Source: Apoda limacodes
Lineage: Eukaryota; Arthropoda; Insecta; Lepidoptera; Limacodidae
DNA: 64,000 nt
Direction: 5' to 3'
Assembly (NCBI GenBank): GCA_946406115.1
Contig: OX291544.1
Span: forward strand, 310,001 to 374,000
Part shown: one piece after another, positions 57,321 to 63,369 of the stretch
Layout: every line of letters begins with the position of its first letter
How positions within the stretch are numbered: the first letter of the stretch is position 1
Program-made: the position numbers and the translations under genes
The notes under the pieces: generated by a model
Databases searched by the model: none
The model's input: the letters and a program-made list of their open reading frames with translations, nothing else
What the model was told of the DNA's origin: nothing

Positions 57321-59580
57321 CACACGCACATACACACGCACGCACGCACGCACGCACGCACGAACATTTACACGTACAAACTAGTAACCATGCGAGGCGT
57401 TCCCAGATATTCCTGCGCGAGCTGATCTCGAACGCATCGGACGCGCTCGACAAGATCCGGCTGTTGTCACTGACGGACCGCGAGGTGCTGGCGACGCACG
57501 GTGACCTAAGCGTGCGCATCAAGGCAGACCCGGAAAAGAGGCTGCTGCACATCATCGACTCCGGCGTCGGCATGACTGGCGCCGAGTTGGTCAACAACCT
57601 GGGGACCATCGCCAAGTCGGGCACTGCGGACTTCCTTGCTCGGATGCAGGACAGCGGTGCAGAGGCGGGTGGTGGCGCGCAGGAGATGAATGACATGATC
57701 GGACAATTCGGCGTCGGGTTCTACTCAGCGTTTCTGGTGGCGGATCGCGTGACCGTCGTCTCGAAGCACAACGACGACGTGCAGCACGTGTGGGAGTCGG
57801 ATGCCAACTCGTTTAGCGTGGCGGTCGACCCGCGTGGGGACACGCTGCGCCGCGGGACGCACATCACGCTGCACCTCAAGGAGGAGGCGGCCGACTTCTT
57901 GCAGCCGGACACCATCCGCGCGCTCGTCAAGAAGTACTCGCAGTTCATCAACTTCCCGATCCACCTGTGGGCCTCGCGCACCGAGACCGTCGAGGAGCCG
58001 CAGGACGCTCCCGCACCCGCCGCTGCCACCGACGACGAAGACGATGACGCTCAGGTTAGCTACTTTACCTCTACTGTACGGTGCTGTTCCGTTCTGTAAC
58101 ACGTAGGGCCAAAGTCGCGGTGGAATGCTCTTTTTTAAATTATATCGACAAGGCAGTTCTGACATGTTATCAAATTAATTTTGAGCCACTGCTGGTGTAG
58201 CAATAGGAAAATGTAAATATTTGTTACTGAGACACACAAATACTGCACAAATTTTAAAAGTAATATATAGTATGACGGCTTTGGGAAACAGATCATTGGC
58301 CTTAGGAAAAAATATGGATAGACTTTGAGTTTTGTAATGTTTTCTATGGCTTGCGCAATAGCCACAACACAAAATTTGTCACTTTATTTATAAAGTTCAG
58401 TTTACCTTACGTCCTTAGGTTGGATTCTTGCGACTAGTTTCGAACCCGGTCGGGGTCCTTTATCATGGGTGGGTACGCGAAGAGCCTACAGTGTTTTCCG
58501 TGATCTCTTCGCGTACCCACCCTTGATACAGGACCTTGATCGGGTTCGGAACAAGTCGCAAGAATCCAACCTAAGGACGTAAGGTAAACTGAACTTTATA
58601 AATAAAGTGACAAATTTTGTGTTGTGGCTATTGCGCATCCATCCAGCAGAAAAACGTAACTTACGATATATTGTTCAAATATTTTACACTCTTTAGAAAG
58701 AAATAAAGATAATTCAAGGCAAGTACGAAATAAAAATAAAAACACATGTAGAAAGTACTTTTAGACTGGCAACACGGCCGTAAGCTGATCCAAGTTTTCC
58801 GTAATTAATAATTGTAAAATTTTGTTAATCCCCGTAAAATTAAACTCAATTCCAATCTCCAATTGTAAATTAGTAGTAATTATGTATTAAGTGCACAGAA
58901 AAGTTATAAAATATTATTTAAATGTTGTATGTCTATTTGATACAGATTTATTAGTGAACAAGGTTAACGACACTAATTTGAATCTGATGTTTATTTATTC
59001 CGAAAATAACGAAAACTACTTACAATAAACAAGGTAATTGTTATAAAATTGTATTTATCAAGTCAATAAGCGTAATTTTAACGTTCTGTCATTAGCCTTC
59101 TGCTATTTAAATACCTAGGTACTCCTTAGTATTAAACCATACGTTCCCTGCATTTTCTAAATAAATTTGCGCAGAACGCACTTGGCTTGGTATCTACTGC
59201 ATCCTGCAAATGCACCGCTGCTGAAATTGATAACATTAATCGAAACATTAACAGTAACACCACAGGGGTAAAAGTTGCGGGACTAAGCTAAAAAAATATT
59301 TAAATTTTTTTAATTATTAACTTCACAGCTGACTAGGAACGGCGCTGTCCAGTCTCATAGTGTACGTTAACGTTGTTGAAAGAGGTGCGTGTGCGCAGGT
59401 GGAGGAGGCTGTCGAGGAGAAGCCAGCGTCCACCAAAAAAACGGAGAAGACGGTGTGGGAGTGGGAGCTAATGAACGACAATAAGCCGATCTGGACGCGC
59501 AAGCCTCAGGAGGTCGCCGACGACGAGTACACGCAGTTCTACAAGAGCCTCACCAAGGACTCCTCGCCGCCGCTAGCCAG
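32399..59580 (+). CDS. Gp93: Gp93 / GRP94 (HSP90B1) ER chaperone, 5' part, five exons visible
   Basis: Spliced coding sequence: 32399-32444, 32625-32723, 57073-57233, 57407-58054, 59399-59580; the phases join cleanly. The product is the ER-lumenal HSP90, which folds secreted and membrane proteins using ATP. Visible parts: signal peptide (residues 1-20, [16 protein letters not shown] then WCDAQ), the GRP94 pre-N segment ([17 protein letters not shown]), and the GHKL ATPase. ATPase residues are E107 and N111 in [14 protein letters not shown]153 in [20 protein letters not shown], and the GQFGVGFYS lid glycines at 201-209. The acidic linker ends in TDDEDDDAQ, then the middle domain begins ([20 protein letters not shown]). 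D-S-G-V-G-M replaces the commoner D-T-G. The reading stops after about 378 residues, so the middle, C-terminal and ER-retention parts lie beyond 64000. Confidence 0.95.
32625..32723 (+). CDS. Gp93: Gp93 coding exon 2
   Basis: Acceptor CGGTTGCAG, donor GTGATC. It encodes the end of the signal peptide and the acidic N-terminal segment ending in GASREGSRT. It is GC-rich compared with the flanking introns. The codon is split 1/2 at the exon 2/3 junction, giving Asp. Confidence 0.9.
32724..34482. other. Start of Gp93 intron 2, no element identified
   Basis: AT-rich. 32960-33060 has a GGGGGAGGAGCCCCCCC-type G/C-run stretch and an AACCTCA/TGAGGTTA phrase resembling the units at 15605-15965. No ORF is supported. 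Confidence 0.4.
34483..34658 (+). repeat. MITE-like element with ACGTGACAAC inverted ends
   Basis: ACGTGACAAC near 34483 is matched by GTTGTCACGT near 34648-34657. The interior is GC-richer, with CTCACTCGCTCTCATTGTG and GAGCGCATAACGTGAGCGGA. I recall this type of short non-coding element as common in lepidopteran genomes. No coding capacity. Confidence 0.55.
34659..36204. other. Intron sequence without gene; small duplications
   Basis: It contains a 41-bp tandem duplication (35654-35735, each unit with GGCATAATTATGGTATC then GTCACAGTGAC) and a hairpin with perfect 16-bp arms, AGCATTGAAATAATCT, at 35932-35947 and 35971-35986. Otherwise no feature is seen. Confidence 0.6.
36205..37140 (-). pseudogene. 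mariner-family DNA transposon, decayed transposase
   Basis: The minus strand carries pieces of a mariner transposase in order: [17 protein letters not shown] (DNA-binding region), [38 protein letters not shown] (first catalytic Asp in TGDESW), [14 protein letters not shown], then further on [13 protein letters not shown] (third acidic residue of the DD34D triad) and [12 protein letters not shown] near the C-terminus. Several frameshifts separate the pieces, so no transposase can be made. Terminal inverted repeats were not identified. The subfamily looks mauritiana-like, from memory of its motifs. Confidence 0.85.
37142..37585 (+). pseudogene. LINE reverse-transcriptase fragment (CR1/Jockey group)
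   Basis: It reads [18 protein letters not shown], then a frameshifted finger region ending [13 protein letters not shown], then [16 protein letters not shown] (first catalytic Asp), then [20 protein letters not shown]. It stops before the YADD block. It abuts the mariner relic. Confidence 0.75.
37586..38539. other. AT-rich, with a 53-bp tandem duplication
   Basis: The segment AGATAATTTAGGAAACCGAT plus CAATTATATACAGTGATT starts at 37988 and again at 38041, almost identical. No coding signal. Confidence 0.6.
38540..38878 (+). mobile_element. Non-autonomous Helitron-like element
   Basis: It starts with TC (TCCTACTAATATTATAAG) after an A and ends with CTAG before a T, as expected for a Helitron inserted between A and T. 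A GCGGAGCCGC palindrome lies about 16 bp before the end, in the place of the Helitron terminator hairpin. The interior phrases (GATCGGGATGAAACTTGG, GAGCTTAAGCGAACTAAAGC) are the widespread lepidopteran repeat seen also near 19.1-19.8 kb and 50.6 kb. There is no Rep/helicase. Confidence 0.7.
39030..39660 (-). pseudogene. Ty3/gypsy RT thumb and RNase H fragment
   Basis: On the minus strand: [20 protein letters not shown] then [10 protein letters not shown] (end of RT), then after frameshifts [39 protein letters not shown] (RNase H, first Asp), [20 protein letters not shown] (Glu), and [11 protein letters not shown] (Asp). This is the RT/RNase H junction of a gypsy-type Pol, about 630 bp, cut on both sides. 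Host RNase H is excluded by the [15 protein letters not shown] signature. Confidence 0.85.
39665..42060 (+). pseudogene. Rex1/Babar-type LINE with an internal RT deletion
   Basis: The endonuclease part is open from 39764: [33 protein letters not shown] and [12 protein letters not shown]. The RT shows [17 protein letters not shown], a shift, [20 protein letters not shown], then a gap of roughly 110 codons, then [35 protein letters not shown] (active site) and [20 protein letters not shown], ending with [17 protein letters not shown]. The [15 protein letters not shown] and YLGH...DLCDD wording is typical of Rex1. The deletion removes the first catalytic Asp region, so it is dead. The 3' end carries an ATT-type microsatellite tail (42033-42060). 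Confidence 0.8.
42061..42757 (-). pseudogene. R4/Dong-like LINE 3' end with restriction-like endonuclease
   Basis: The minus strand reads [36 protein letters not shown], then [20 protein letters not shown] and ITIPHDEN. The KPD...VDITIP arrangement is the restriction-like endonuclease core of R2/R4-type LINEs, downstream of their RT. Stops break the rest. On both sides lie TAA/TTA trinucleotide runs (42040-42060 and 42756-42777). Dong of Bombyx is known to target TAA repeats, which supports the call. Confidence 0.65.
42756..42777 (+). repeat. (TTA)n microsatellite
   Basis: About seven TTA units. Together with the ATT run at 42038-42060 it flanks the Dong-like fragment. Confidence 0.85.
42778..43574. 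other. No gene recognised
   Basis: AT-rich intron sequence. It contains repeated CATATCATGA / ATATCATGAAGTG phrases between 42955 and 43110, and a 75-codon ORF at 43382 without motifs. Confidence 0.4.
43575..44222 (+). pseudogene. LINE RT thumb/C-terminal fragment
   Basis: [20 protein letters not shown] leads into YTKKLKPIS, then [19 protein letters not shown] (conserved LGVxxDxxLxF thumb motif). After a stop come [20 protein letters not shown], then [20 protein letters not shown], then [19 protein letters not shown]. This is the region after the RT active site in CR1/Jockey-group LINEs. It is 5'-truncated and carries a stop near 43864. Confidence 0.75.
44225..49050 (-). pseudogene. Decayed two-ORF Jockey-type LINE
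   Basis: On the minus strand. ORF1 pieces: 49013-48294 (Ser/Thr-rich N-terminus), 48219-47500 (PRE-like region and knuckles [42 protein letters not shown]) and 47342-47046 (Pro/Ala-rich tail). ORF2 starts at 47068, overlapping the ORF1 stop. It shows [25 protein letters not shown] (mutated from ETxL), [74 protein letters not shown], and thumb/C-terminal pieces down to 44615. Many frameshifts and stops are present. The 3' UTR (44614 to about 44225) holds a T-rich tract on the coding strand and a CAGGCGATATAATGTACTGC phrase. Confidence 0.85.
49068..49708 (+). mobile_element. LINE 3' end (C-terminus, UTR and AAATA-type tail)
   Basis: An open stretch reads [67 protein letters not shown], then a stop near 49455. 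A UTR follows, ending in AATAAATAAAATAAAAATAA. This resembles the very C-terminus of a CR1/Jockey-group ORF2. The RT is absent. Confidence 0.5.
49725..49850 (+). repeat. Short lepidopteran repeat remnant
   Basis: TATGTCCTTTTCCTGGACTC, CTATCTGAATGCCAAATTTC and GATTTACTTTCGCATTTATA are phrases of a very common moth interspersed repeat. Non-coding. Confidence 0.5.
49851..50376. other. No gene recognised
   Basis: AT-rich. A stretch near 50190-50300 (TTGCCAGCTCTTTTTGGC and GAAACCTACTTGAAGAAAG) looks like an old LINE UTR but cannot be assigned. Confidence 0.35.
50377..50585 (-). mobile_element. Family-B LINE 3'-end fragment
   Basis: It matches 12432-12620: TACCACTAAGGTAGCCAACA, CGGTCCGCCTGATGG, TTCTTTCTTAAAGAACCCCA and GGGAGCTCATTCCACAGCCC. 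On the minus strand this encodes the [13 protein letters not shown] end and the 3' UTR. 5'-truncated at about 50585. Confidence 0.75.
50600..50770 (+). repeat. Helitron-like repeat fragment
   Basis: It matches the 5' half of 38540-38878: AATAATATTATAAATA, TTTGTTACTCAATCACGATT, ACGGATCGGGATGAAGCTTG and AACTAAAACCGAGCTT. Confidence 0.65.
50968..51175 (+). repeat. Second type of short moth repeat
   Basis: TTATATATAAAAATTACGTG, TTTGTCCGCGATGGACTCCT and ATTTTGATCAAACTTCG form the known word order of another widespread non-coding lepidopteran repeat. It ends around TTTTATATAC at about 51205. Limits are approximate. Confidence 0.45.
51175..52050 (+). pseudogene. LINE-F, first half (pre-RT and RT fingers/palm)
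   Basis: It reads [38 protein letters not shown] (SxGxDxIS block), [36 protein letters not shown], then stops and shifts through the first-Asp region (51770-51800), then [40 protein letters not shown] and DICRKI. The copy is interrupted at about 52050 and resumes at 53156 with the YADD block, so a later insertion split it. Confidence 0.75.
52050..53135 (-). mobile_element. LINE-G 3' half, nested inside LINE-F
   Basis: The minus strand is open for 205 codons: [19 protein letters not shown] (RT active site FADD), [70 protein letters not shown] and [24 protein letters not shown]-like part with GAGAAATAAACTATTT ends near 52050. It sits antisense inside LINE-F and is 5'-truncated at the FADD block. 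Part of the same family seeds the 48-bp array at 56465-56847. Confidence 0.8.
53150..54345 (+). pseudogene. LINE-F, second half and 3' UTR
   Basis: It begins [20 protein letters not shown] (active site YADD). It continues [40 protein letters not shown] and [20 protein letters not shown]. After one frameshift near 53630 comes [40 protein letters not shown] and [10 protein letters not shown], then a stop at 53936. The UTR includes a (TA)n stretch at about 53945-53980 and ends near AATAAATGTCTGTC then TATGTCTATGTCTA, a short-repeat tail as in CR1-type LINEs. Confidence 0.75.
54370..56430 (+). pseudogene. Family-B LINE copy 3, RT to A-tail
   Basis: The same family as 12412-13773 and 24768-27870, on the + strand. 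It reads [93 protein letters not shown] and [12 protein letters not shown], ending [20 protein letters not shown] and an A-run at 56414-56425. The YADD block is destroyed near 55490-55520, and several stops and frame changes occur. 5'-truncated near 54370. Confidence 0.85.
56465..56847 (-). repeat. 48-bp tandem array derived from LINE-G reverse-transcriptase sequence
   Basis: About eight units start at 56508, 56556, 56604, 56652, 56700, 56749 and 56797 (one unit is 49 bp), plus a partial first unit. Each has ATTATTCATG, TTGAACCAGTGGACAACTTT and AGCCAGACAGCTGTTTAC. The unit matches one stretch at about 53007-53055 of LINE-G. After the array, AAGTGATGTGTCATCTGC continues the LINE-G order with about 36 bp missing. 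On the minus strand the repeats stay open for 80 codons ([20 protein letters not shown] units of 16 residues). Confidence 0.9.
57073..57233 (+). CDS. Gp93: Gp93 coding exon 3
   Basis: Acceptor TTTGTGCAG. It encodes [12 protein letters not shown], then [20 protein letters not shown], then [14 protein letters not shown], the conserved entry to the ATPase domain. The exon ends at GAG and the following donor is GTCGGC, a poor match to GTRAGT. Splicing here is required by the protein alignment, because the next exon continues IFLRELISN. Confidence 0.9.
57239..57360 (+). repeat. (CA)n microsatellite filling Gp93 intron 3
   Basis: About 60 dinucleotides of CA with a few CG-containing variants (GCACGCACGCACG at the 3' side). 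It begins 5 bp after the exon 3 donor and occupies most of the 173-bp intron. The long Thr-His and Cys-Val readings through it are artefacts. Confidence 0.95.
57407..58054 (+). CDS. Gp93: Gp93 coding exon 4 (ATPase core and charged linker)
   Basis: Acceptor TTCCCAG, donor GTTAGC. 648 bp encode 216 residues in phase 0: the whole nucleotide-binding core and the acidic linker. The linker is short and Ala/Pro-rich ([19 protein letters not shown]). GC content is far higher than in the flanking intron sequence. Confidence 0.95.
58055..59398. other. Gp93 intron 4
   Basis: 1344 bp, AT-rich, carrying the 286-bp palindrome described separately. No other gene or element is recognised. Confidence 0.8.
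58352..58637. repeat. 286-bp near-perfect palindrome in Gp93 intron 4
   Basis: Two 133-bp arms (58352-58484 and 58505-58637) are separated by a 20-base loop. The outer 75 bp of the arms (from TGCGCAATAGCCAC to TAGGTTGGATT) look identical. The inner 58 bp, containing TTTCGAACCCGGTCGGGGTC and GGGTGGGTACGCGAAGAG, differ at about seven positions. The inner part has the look of a foldback MITE. Confidence 0.95.
59399..59580 (+). CDS. Gp93: Gp93 coding exon 5 (start of middle domain)
   Basis: Acceptor GTGTGCGCAG, donor GTGATT. It encodes a Lys-rich linker end ([17 protein letters not shown]) and the conserved [15 protein letters not shown] and [13 protein letters not shown] blocks. It ends with two bases of a split codon. 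No later Gp93 exon is seen up to 64000. Confidence 0.9.
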
Positions 59581-60541
59581 GTGATTACCGATAACAGAAC
59601 TTTACACTCATCGCCACACACCTACACCTACACCTGCACCTCCACCTCCACCTGTATGGATTATAATTATTATTAGGAACTCTCTTCTGGAACCGATGAA
59701 TACAATTTTAGTACATTACGTTACGTATCGTTCAAAAATCCTTAAAATGCTGTCAAACAATGATCCTAAAATGATGTGCAGAATGGTAAACGATTATAAT
59801 GGACGATCGCATAAGAAAAATAGTAACTCATTATAAACCTTGATGGACCGTACTGGTCACCCGTACGAAGCGCTCGACCTGCTGGCTGCAGAGATACATA
59901 TATATTTGTTATCAGCGGCGAGCACAGCCGGTGTGCCACACGCACGCCCCCCGCACGCCCCCAGCACGCCCCCCGCACGCCCCCCGCAGTTTCTTGTTTA
60001 CTTTCCTCCCTTTCAACATACGTAATAACGGTGAATTGGATGTATATTAATAATATTAATCGTTAAACGTACTTGGGTATAAGTTAATTGTAATTTTTTT
60101 AGATTTAGAGTAAGAGTTTGTGTCTTGAACGACCACATAAAATAACGTCACACACATTTTTTGAACTTTGTGAATCAATAACTTGCGGAATATACATTTA
60201 AAAAGTTCAAATATCAAATGCATTGTCAAATGACATCCTATAGAAATGGGTGCGCGAAAAAATGTATCATCTCTGTTCAATGTATGCAAAGCTATTTTAT
60301 TTTTTTATTTCACTTACAAAACTATGGCGGTTCAAATAAGTTTTCATCAGAAGTAATACATAGACGGCGGATTTATGAGGCTAGGACATACGGACAGACG
60401 GACAGACAAGATAAAACAATGAAACTAACTATGCGGAACTCAAAAATAGGTTACAGGAATTGGTAACCGTTCTATGAATATAAAACCTATAAAATTTTAG
60501 AACCTTTACTACCTAAATGTAAAATTTATACTCAAGCGCTT
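59581..60541. other. Gp93 intron 5 start, short tandem repeats, no gene
   Basis: It holds a CACCTA/CACCTC hexamer run (59614-59653) and a GC-rich run of CACGCCCCCCG-type units of about 11 bp (59940-59988). A TACGGACAGACGGACAGAC phrase lies at 60390-60410. No further Gp93 exon is recognised. Confidence 0.6.
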
Positions 60542-60687
60542 TGTAGTGTATGCACACCCTTATGGTATATATGCTAGATAAGTACCTATGTATTGCAATG
60601 TGCAACCAATATATTCCTAATTTTATTGTATTATCGTTTAGTATTAAGAAGATGCTCAGAATATAGAGACGTTCTTGTTTCATTACA
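60542..60687 (+). mobile_element. Probable 5' LTR of a 412/mdg1-type retrotransposon
   Basis: It starts TGTAGTGTATGCAC and ends TTCATTACA, with TG...CA ends and a short inverted TGTA/TACA. It lies 12 bp before the primer-binding site. The second LTR would be beyond 64000, so length and ends are provisional. Confidence 0.4.
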
Positions 60688-60699
60688 CGGAACCTTATA

Positions 60700-60716
60700 T
60701 GGCGACCCTGCCATGT
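60700..60716 (+). promoter_or_regulatory. Primer-binding site, probably for tRNA-Arg
   Basis: TGGCGACCCTGCCATGT starts with TGG, the complement of a tRNA 3' CCA. TGGCGACC plus a TG(A/C)CA continuation resembles the tRNA-Arg site used by 412/mdg1-type elements. The downstream RT type agrees. Confidence 0.55.
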
Positions 60717-60819
60717 AACGCGAGTGATCCGCGCCGCGCACGACTGCGTTGATTTAAATGGACTTTTTTTTTTTGGTAATTTTTTTTTTTTATATTAGAA
60801 GATGTAACATAAAATCAAA

Positions 60820-61149
60820 ATGGGTAGTAAAACTTCGAAGGAAGAGACCATAATCGCACAAAATGCTGCAGGAGGAAACAACGCCGCTTCTGTAGCACAA
60901 CTCAAATTTCAGTTGAGCGCTACAAATATTATTTTGGGAGTGATATTGATTCTTATAACTGTCGGAGGGACCATCGCACTCTACCGCATATACAAACGTT
61001 GCTACCAATCTTGGATGAGACGAGAAGTTTTGGAGATGCAATTACGCCGACTTTCTTTCCGAGGTCACGGAAATAATCGTCCACGCTATCCGGAGCCCTC
61101 TGCCTCTACCAGCTTCCCGACAGCACCAGCGAAACCTGAGCTTGTTTAG
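60820..61149 (+). CDS. Small membrane protein ORF in the LTR element leader
   Basis: This ORF encodes 109 aa and is fully open, between the primer-binding site and the broken gag. The N-terminus MGSKTSKEE fits an N-myristoylation signal (Gly2, Ser/Lys at 5-7). AQNAAGGNNAAS follows, then a transmembrane segment (about residues 36-57, TNIILGVILILITVGGTIAL), then a basic, Cys- and Arg-rich stretch (YRIYKRCYQSW, RREVLEMQLRRLSFRGHG) and a Ser/Pro tail. There is no retroviral envelope feature (no signal peptide, cleavage site or fusion segment). I recall similar small ORFs near LTR elements of other insects but know of no assigned function. It is better preserved than gag and pol around it. Confidence 0.6.
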   Translation: MGSKTSKEETIIAQNAAGGNNAASVAQLKFQLSATNIILGVILILITVGGTIALYRIYKRCYQSWMRREVLEMQLRRLSFRGHGNNRPRYPEPSASTSFPTAPAKPELV

Positions 61150-61366
61150 TGATAAAGTGCTAGTGACGAGTGTAAAATTGCGTAAAAGTGACACGTATAC
61201 ATAAAATGTAGTGAAAAAATCAAGGTAATGTTTTATTTGTAATTTTTAATTTAATTTTTTTATTTCCTCTTTAGTTAAAAAAAAAAAATGTTTTTTTTTA
61301 TGTTGCCTTCATACCTACTTTATAATTATTTTTAACATGTAGAAATTGTAAGCATATATTATACAA

Positions 61367-62360
61367 ATGATTGAAAAATTAAGACAAATACGTGAAAACT
61401 TGTTGCAAATACGTACATATTTAATAAAGATAGGACCTAAGAGGCGACTTGAAACTGATATTTGCTCTAAAAAATTAGACGATGCAATTATCTTATTGAA
61501 AGCATAAAATTACTTTATTCAGAAATTGAATCCTTACGTTGCGAGTGTACTAAAAGTTCTAATTTTAGTGATAACGATTTATTAAGTGAATCTACTAAAA
61601 TGGAAAAGTTTGACTTGAGAACCGCAGTATCTCTTCTGCCCGTCATGACAGGTAGTGATGAGGTCACCGAACAGCTGATCTCTGCAATCGAGATGTACGA
61701 TAGCTTGTTGGCAGATGATGGTAAGAAAAGTTTAATCCAATTCATTCTTAAAACTAGGTTGTCTGAAGAAGCAAAATTACGGCTGTCAAATAACTACACG
61801 ACGGTATTTTCTCTTCTGTCAGACATGAGGAAACATTTGCTTGTCAGAAAGTCTGACACAGCACTACAACACCGGCTGCAACATATTTCACAAGGTCAAA
61901 TGAACGTCGCAGATAATCACTTGAAACATTATTTGTAGACCTGACCATTTCTGAATCTGACGAAGATCCGCAGAAATACGGAATATTAAAGCCCATCAAT
62001 GAAAAAATGGCAATAAAAAGATTTTCTGACGGTTTGAGAAATGATTGATTAAGTACAGTAATAGCTTCTAGGAATTACACAAATCTAAAGGATGCCATCA
62101 GAGGAGCCAAGGACGAGGAGACATCTAGGTCAGGAAGTGACCATGTTATGCACATGCGGAGCAACAGATCAGGCAATAGGTATTTTTACCAACGTGGTCG
62201 AGGACCTAGACCTTTTAATTTTAATACGCACAGTCGTTACGTAGATAGTAATCGTCAAAATTATCGTACTTTTAGTAACAATATTCAGTCAATTCACTTC
62301 CGGTTTGCGGTTTGCGGTTTGCGGATATCAACGGCGAGGACAAGGTTATTCGCATAGAAC
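61367..62360 (+). pseudogene. gag of the 412/mdg1-type element, broken
   Basis: An ATG at 61367 opens a Lys-rich start (MIEKLRQIRENLLQI) that stops at 61505-61507. The next frame continues through MEKFDLRTAVSLLPVMTG, EQLISAIEMYDSLLADD and KTRLSEEAKLRLSNNY, the style of 412-like Gag, and stops at 61936. A later part has a stop at about 62046 and a basic Arg/Gly/Asn-rich tail (YFYQRGRGPRPFNFN). A GGTTTGC triplet repeat sits near 62300. At least three breaks, so no intact Gag. Confidence 0.75.
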
Positions 62361-62559
62361 TCATTTCTCGCGCGGAAGACAAAATATTTCGAAAAATCGC
62401 TCAAATGTTTTAGAATCGGGCGACAACATACAACATAAACCCATACAACATACACCCAAAAACTAATACATCATCAGAGAACAATGGTAGCAATTATTTT
62501 TTTCGTGCATAACCAAATATATCATTACGATAATTTTAATTCTGTACAATTTAGTATAG

Positions 62560-63330
62560 GTAATATCCCATGTAGTTGGTTAGTAGATACAGTAGCGCAA
62601 TAAAATACGAGAAGCTGATTCAGCTTAACATTCCGTACCAAAACGAGCAGCTAAGAGTAAACGGAGGGTGAGGTGAACTTTGGTCCGAAGGTTTTGTTTA
62701 TCTTACGTTGACTTATATGGGGAAAGAATTTATACACAAGTTCTATGTCTTCAAGAATTTAAGTCGTAGAAGTGATGGAATTTTAGGACAGGATTTTTTA
62801 TGTAAATATAAAGGAACAATTAATTTCGAATTGAATACTTTAATTTTAAAAATATCTGGACATGATGTAACTATGCCTTTACACATGGGCATAAATGGAA
62901 CCAATAGTGACTTAGTAATTGCACCAAGGTGCGAGTCAATACATTACGTCACAACAAATATAATTGAAGAATGCGTAATTTTTCCCAAACAACTTTGGGA
63001 AGGAATTTTTATGGCAGGAGTAGTAGTAACTTCGAAAAACGGCAAAATACCTATTCACATTTTAAACACAAGAGAGGATGAGGTTCGGTTGAGTTTTTTT
63101 AGCCAAAACTTACAAAAATTGACAGATTTTTATATATGTAATTTTGTTAAATCGGAAATTAACACAAAATAGAGTTAAACAATTATTTAAGGAATTAAAC
63201 TTAACAGGTTTAGATAAAGAGGAACGAACGGAAATCGAAAACATTTGCGCAAACTATTGTGATATTTTTCATTTAGAGGGAGACAAATATCAACTACTAA
63301 TTTATATAAACAAAAAAATACTTTAAAACC
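62560..63330 (+). pseudogene. Aspartic protease region of pol, inactivated
   Basis: WLVDTVAQ followed by a stop stands where the retropepsin DTGA active site is expected (about 62578-62605). The open stretch 62708-63172 includes KEFIHKFYVF and SDGILGQDFLCKYKG, the conserved GILGxDFL end of the protease fold. 63144-63326 continues the linker to RT. The Gly-to-Val change and the stop remove activity. Confidence 0.75.
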
Positions 63331-63369
63331 AAATACCACTGCTGCATATAAAAAACTTATAGTATAGGT

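Noticed and set aside
57057..57425. ORFs reading through the CA repeat (Thr-His and Cys-Val runs) on both strands
   Set aside because: Low-complexity translation of a microsatellite inside an intron. The flanking Gp93 exons explain the coding parts.
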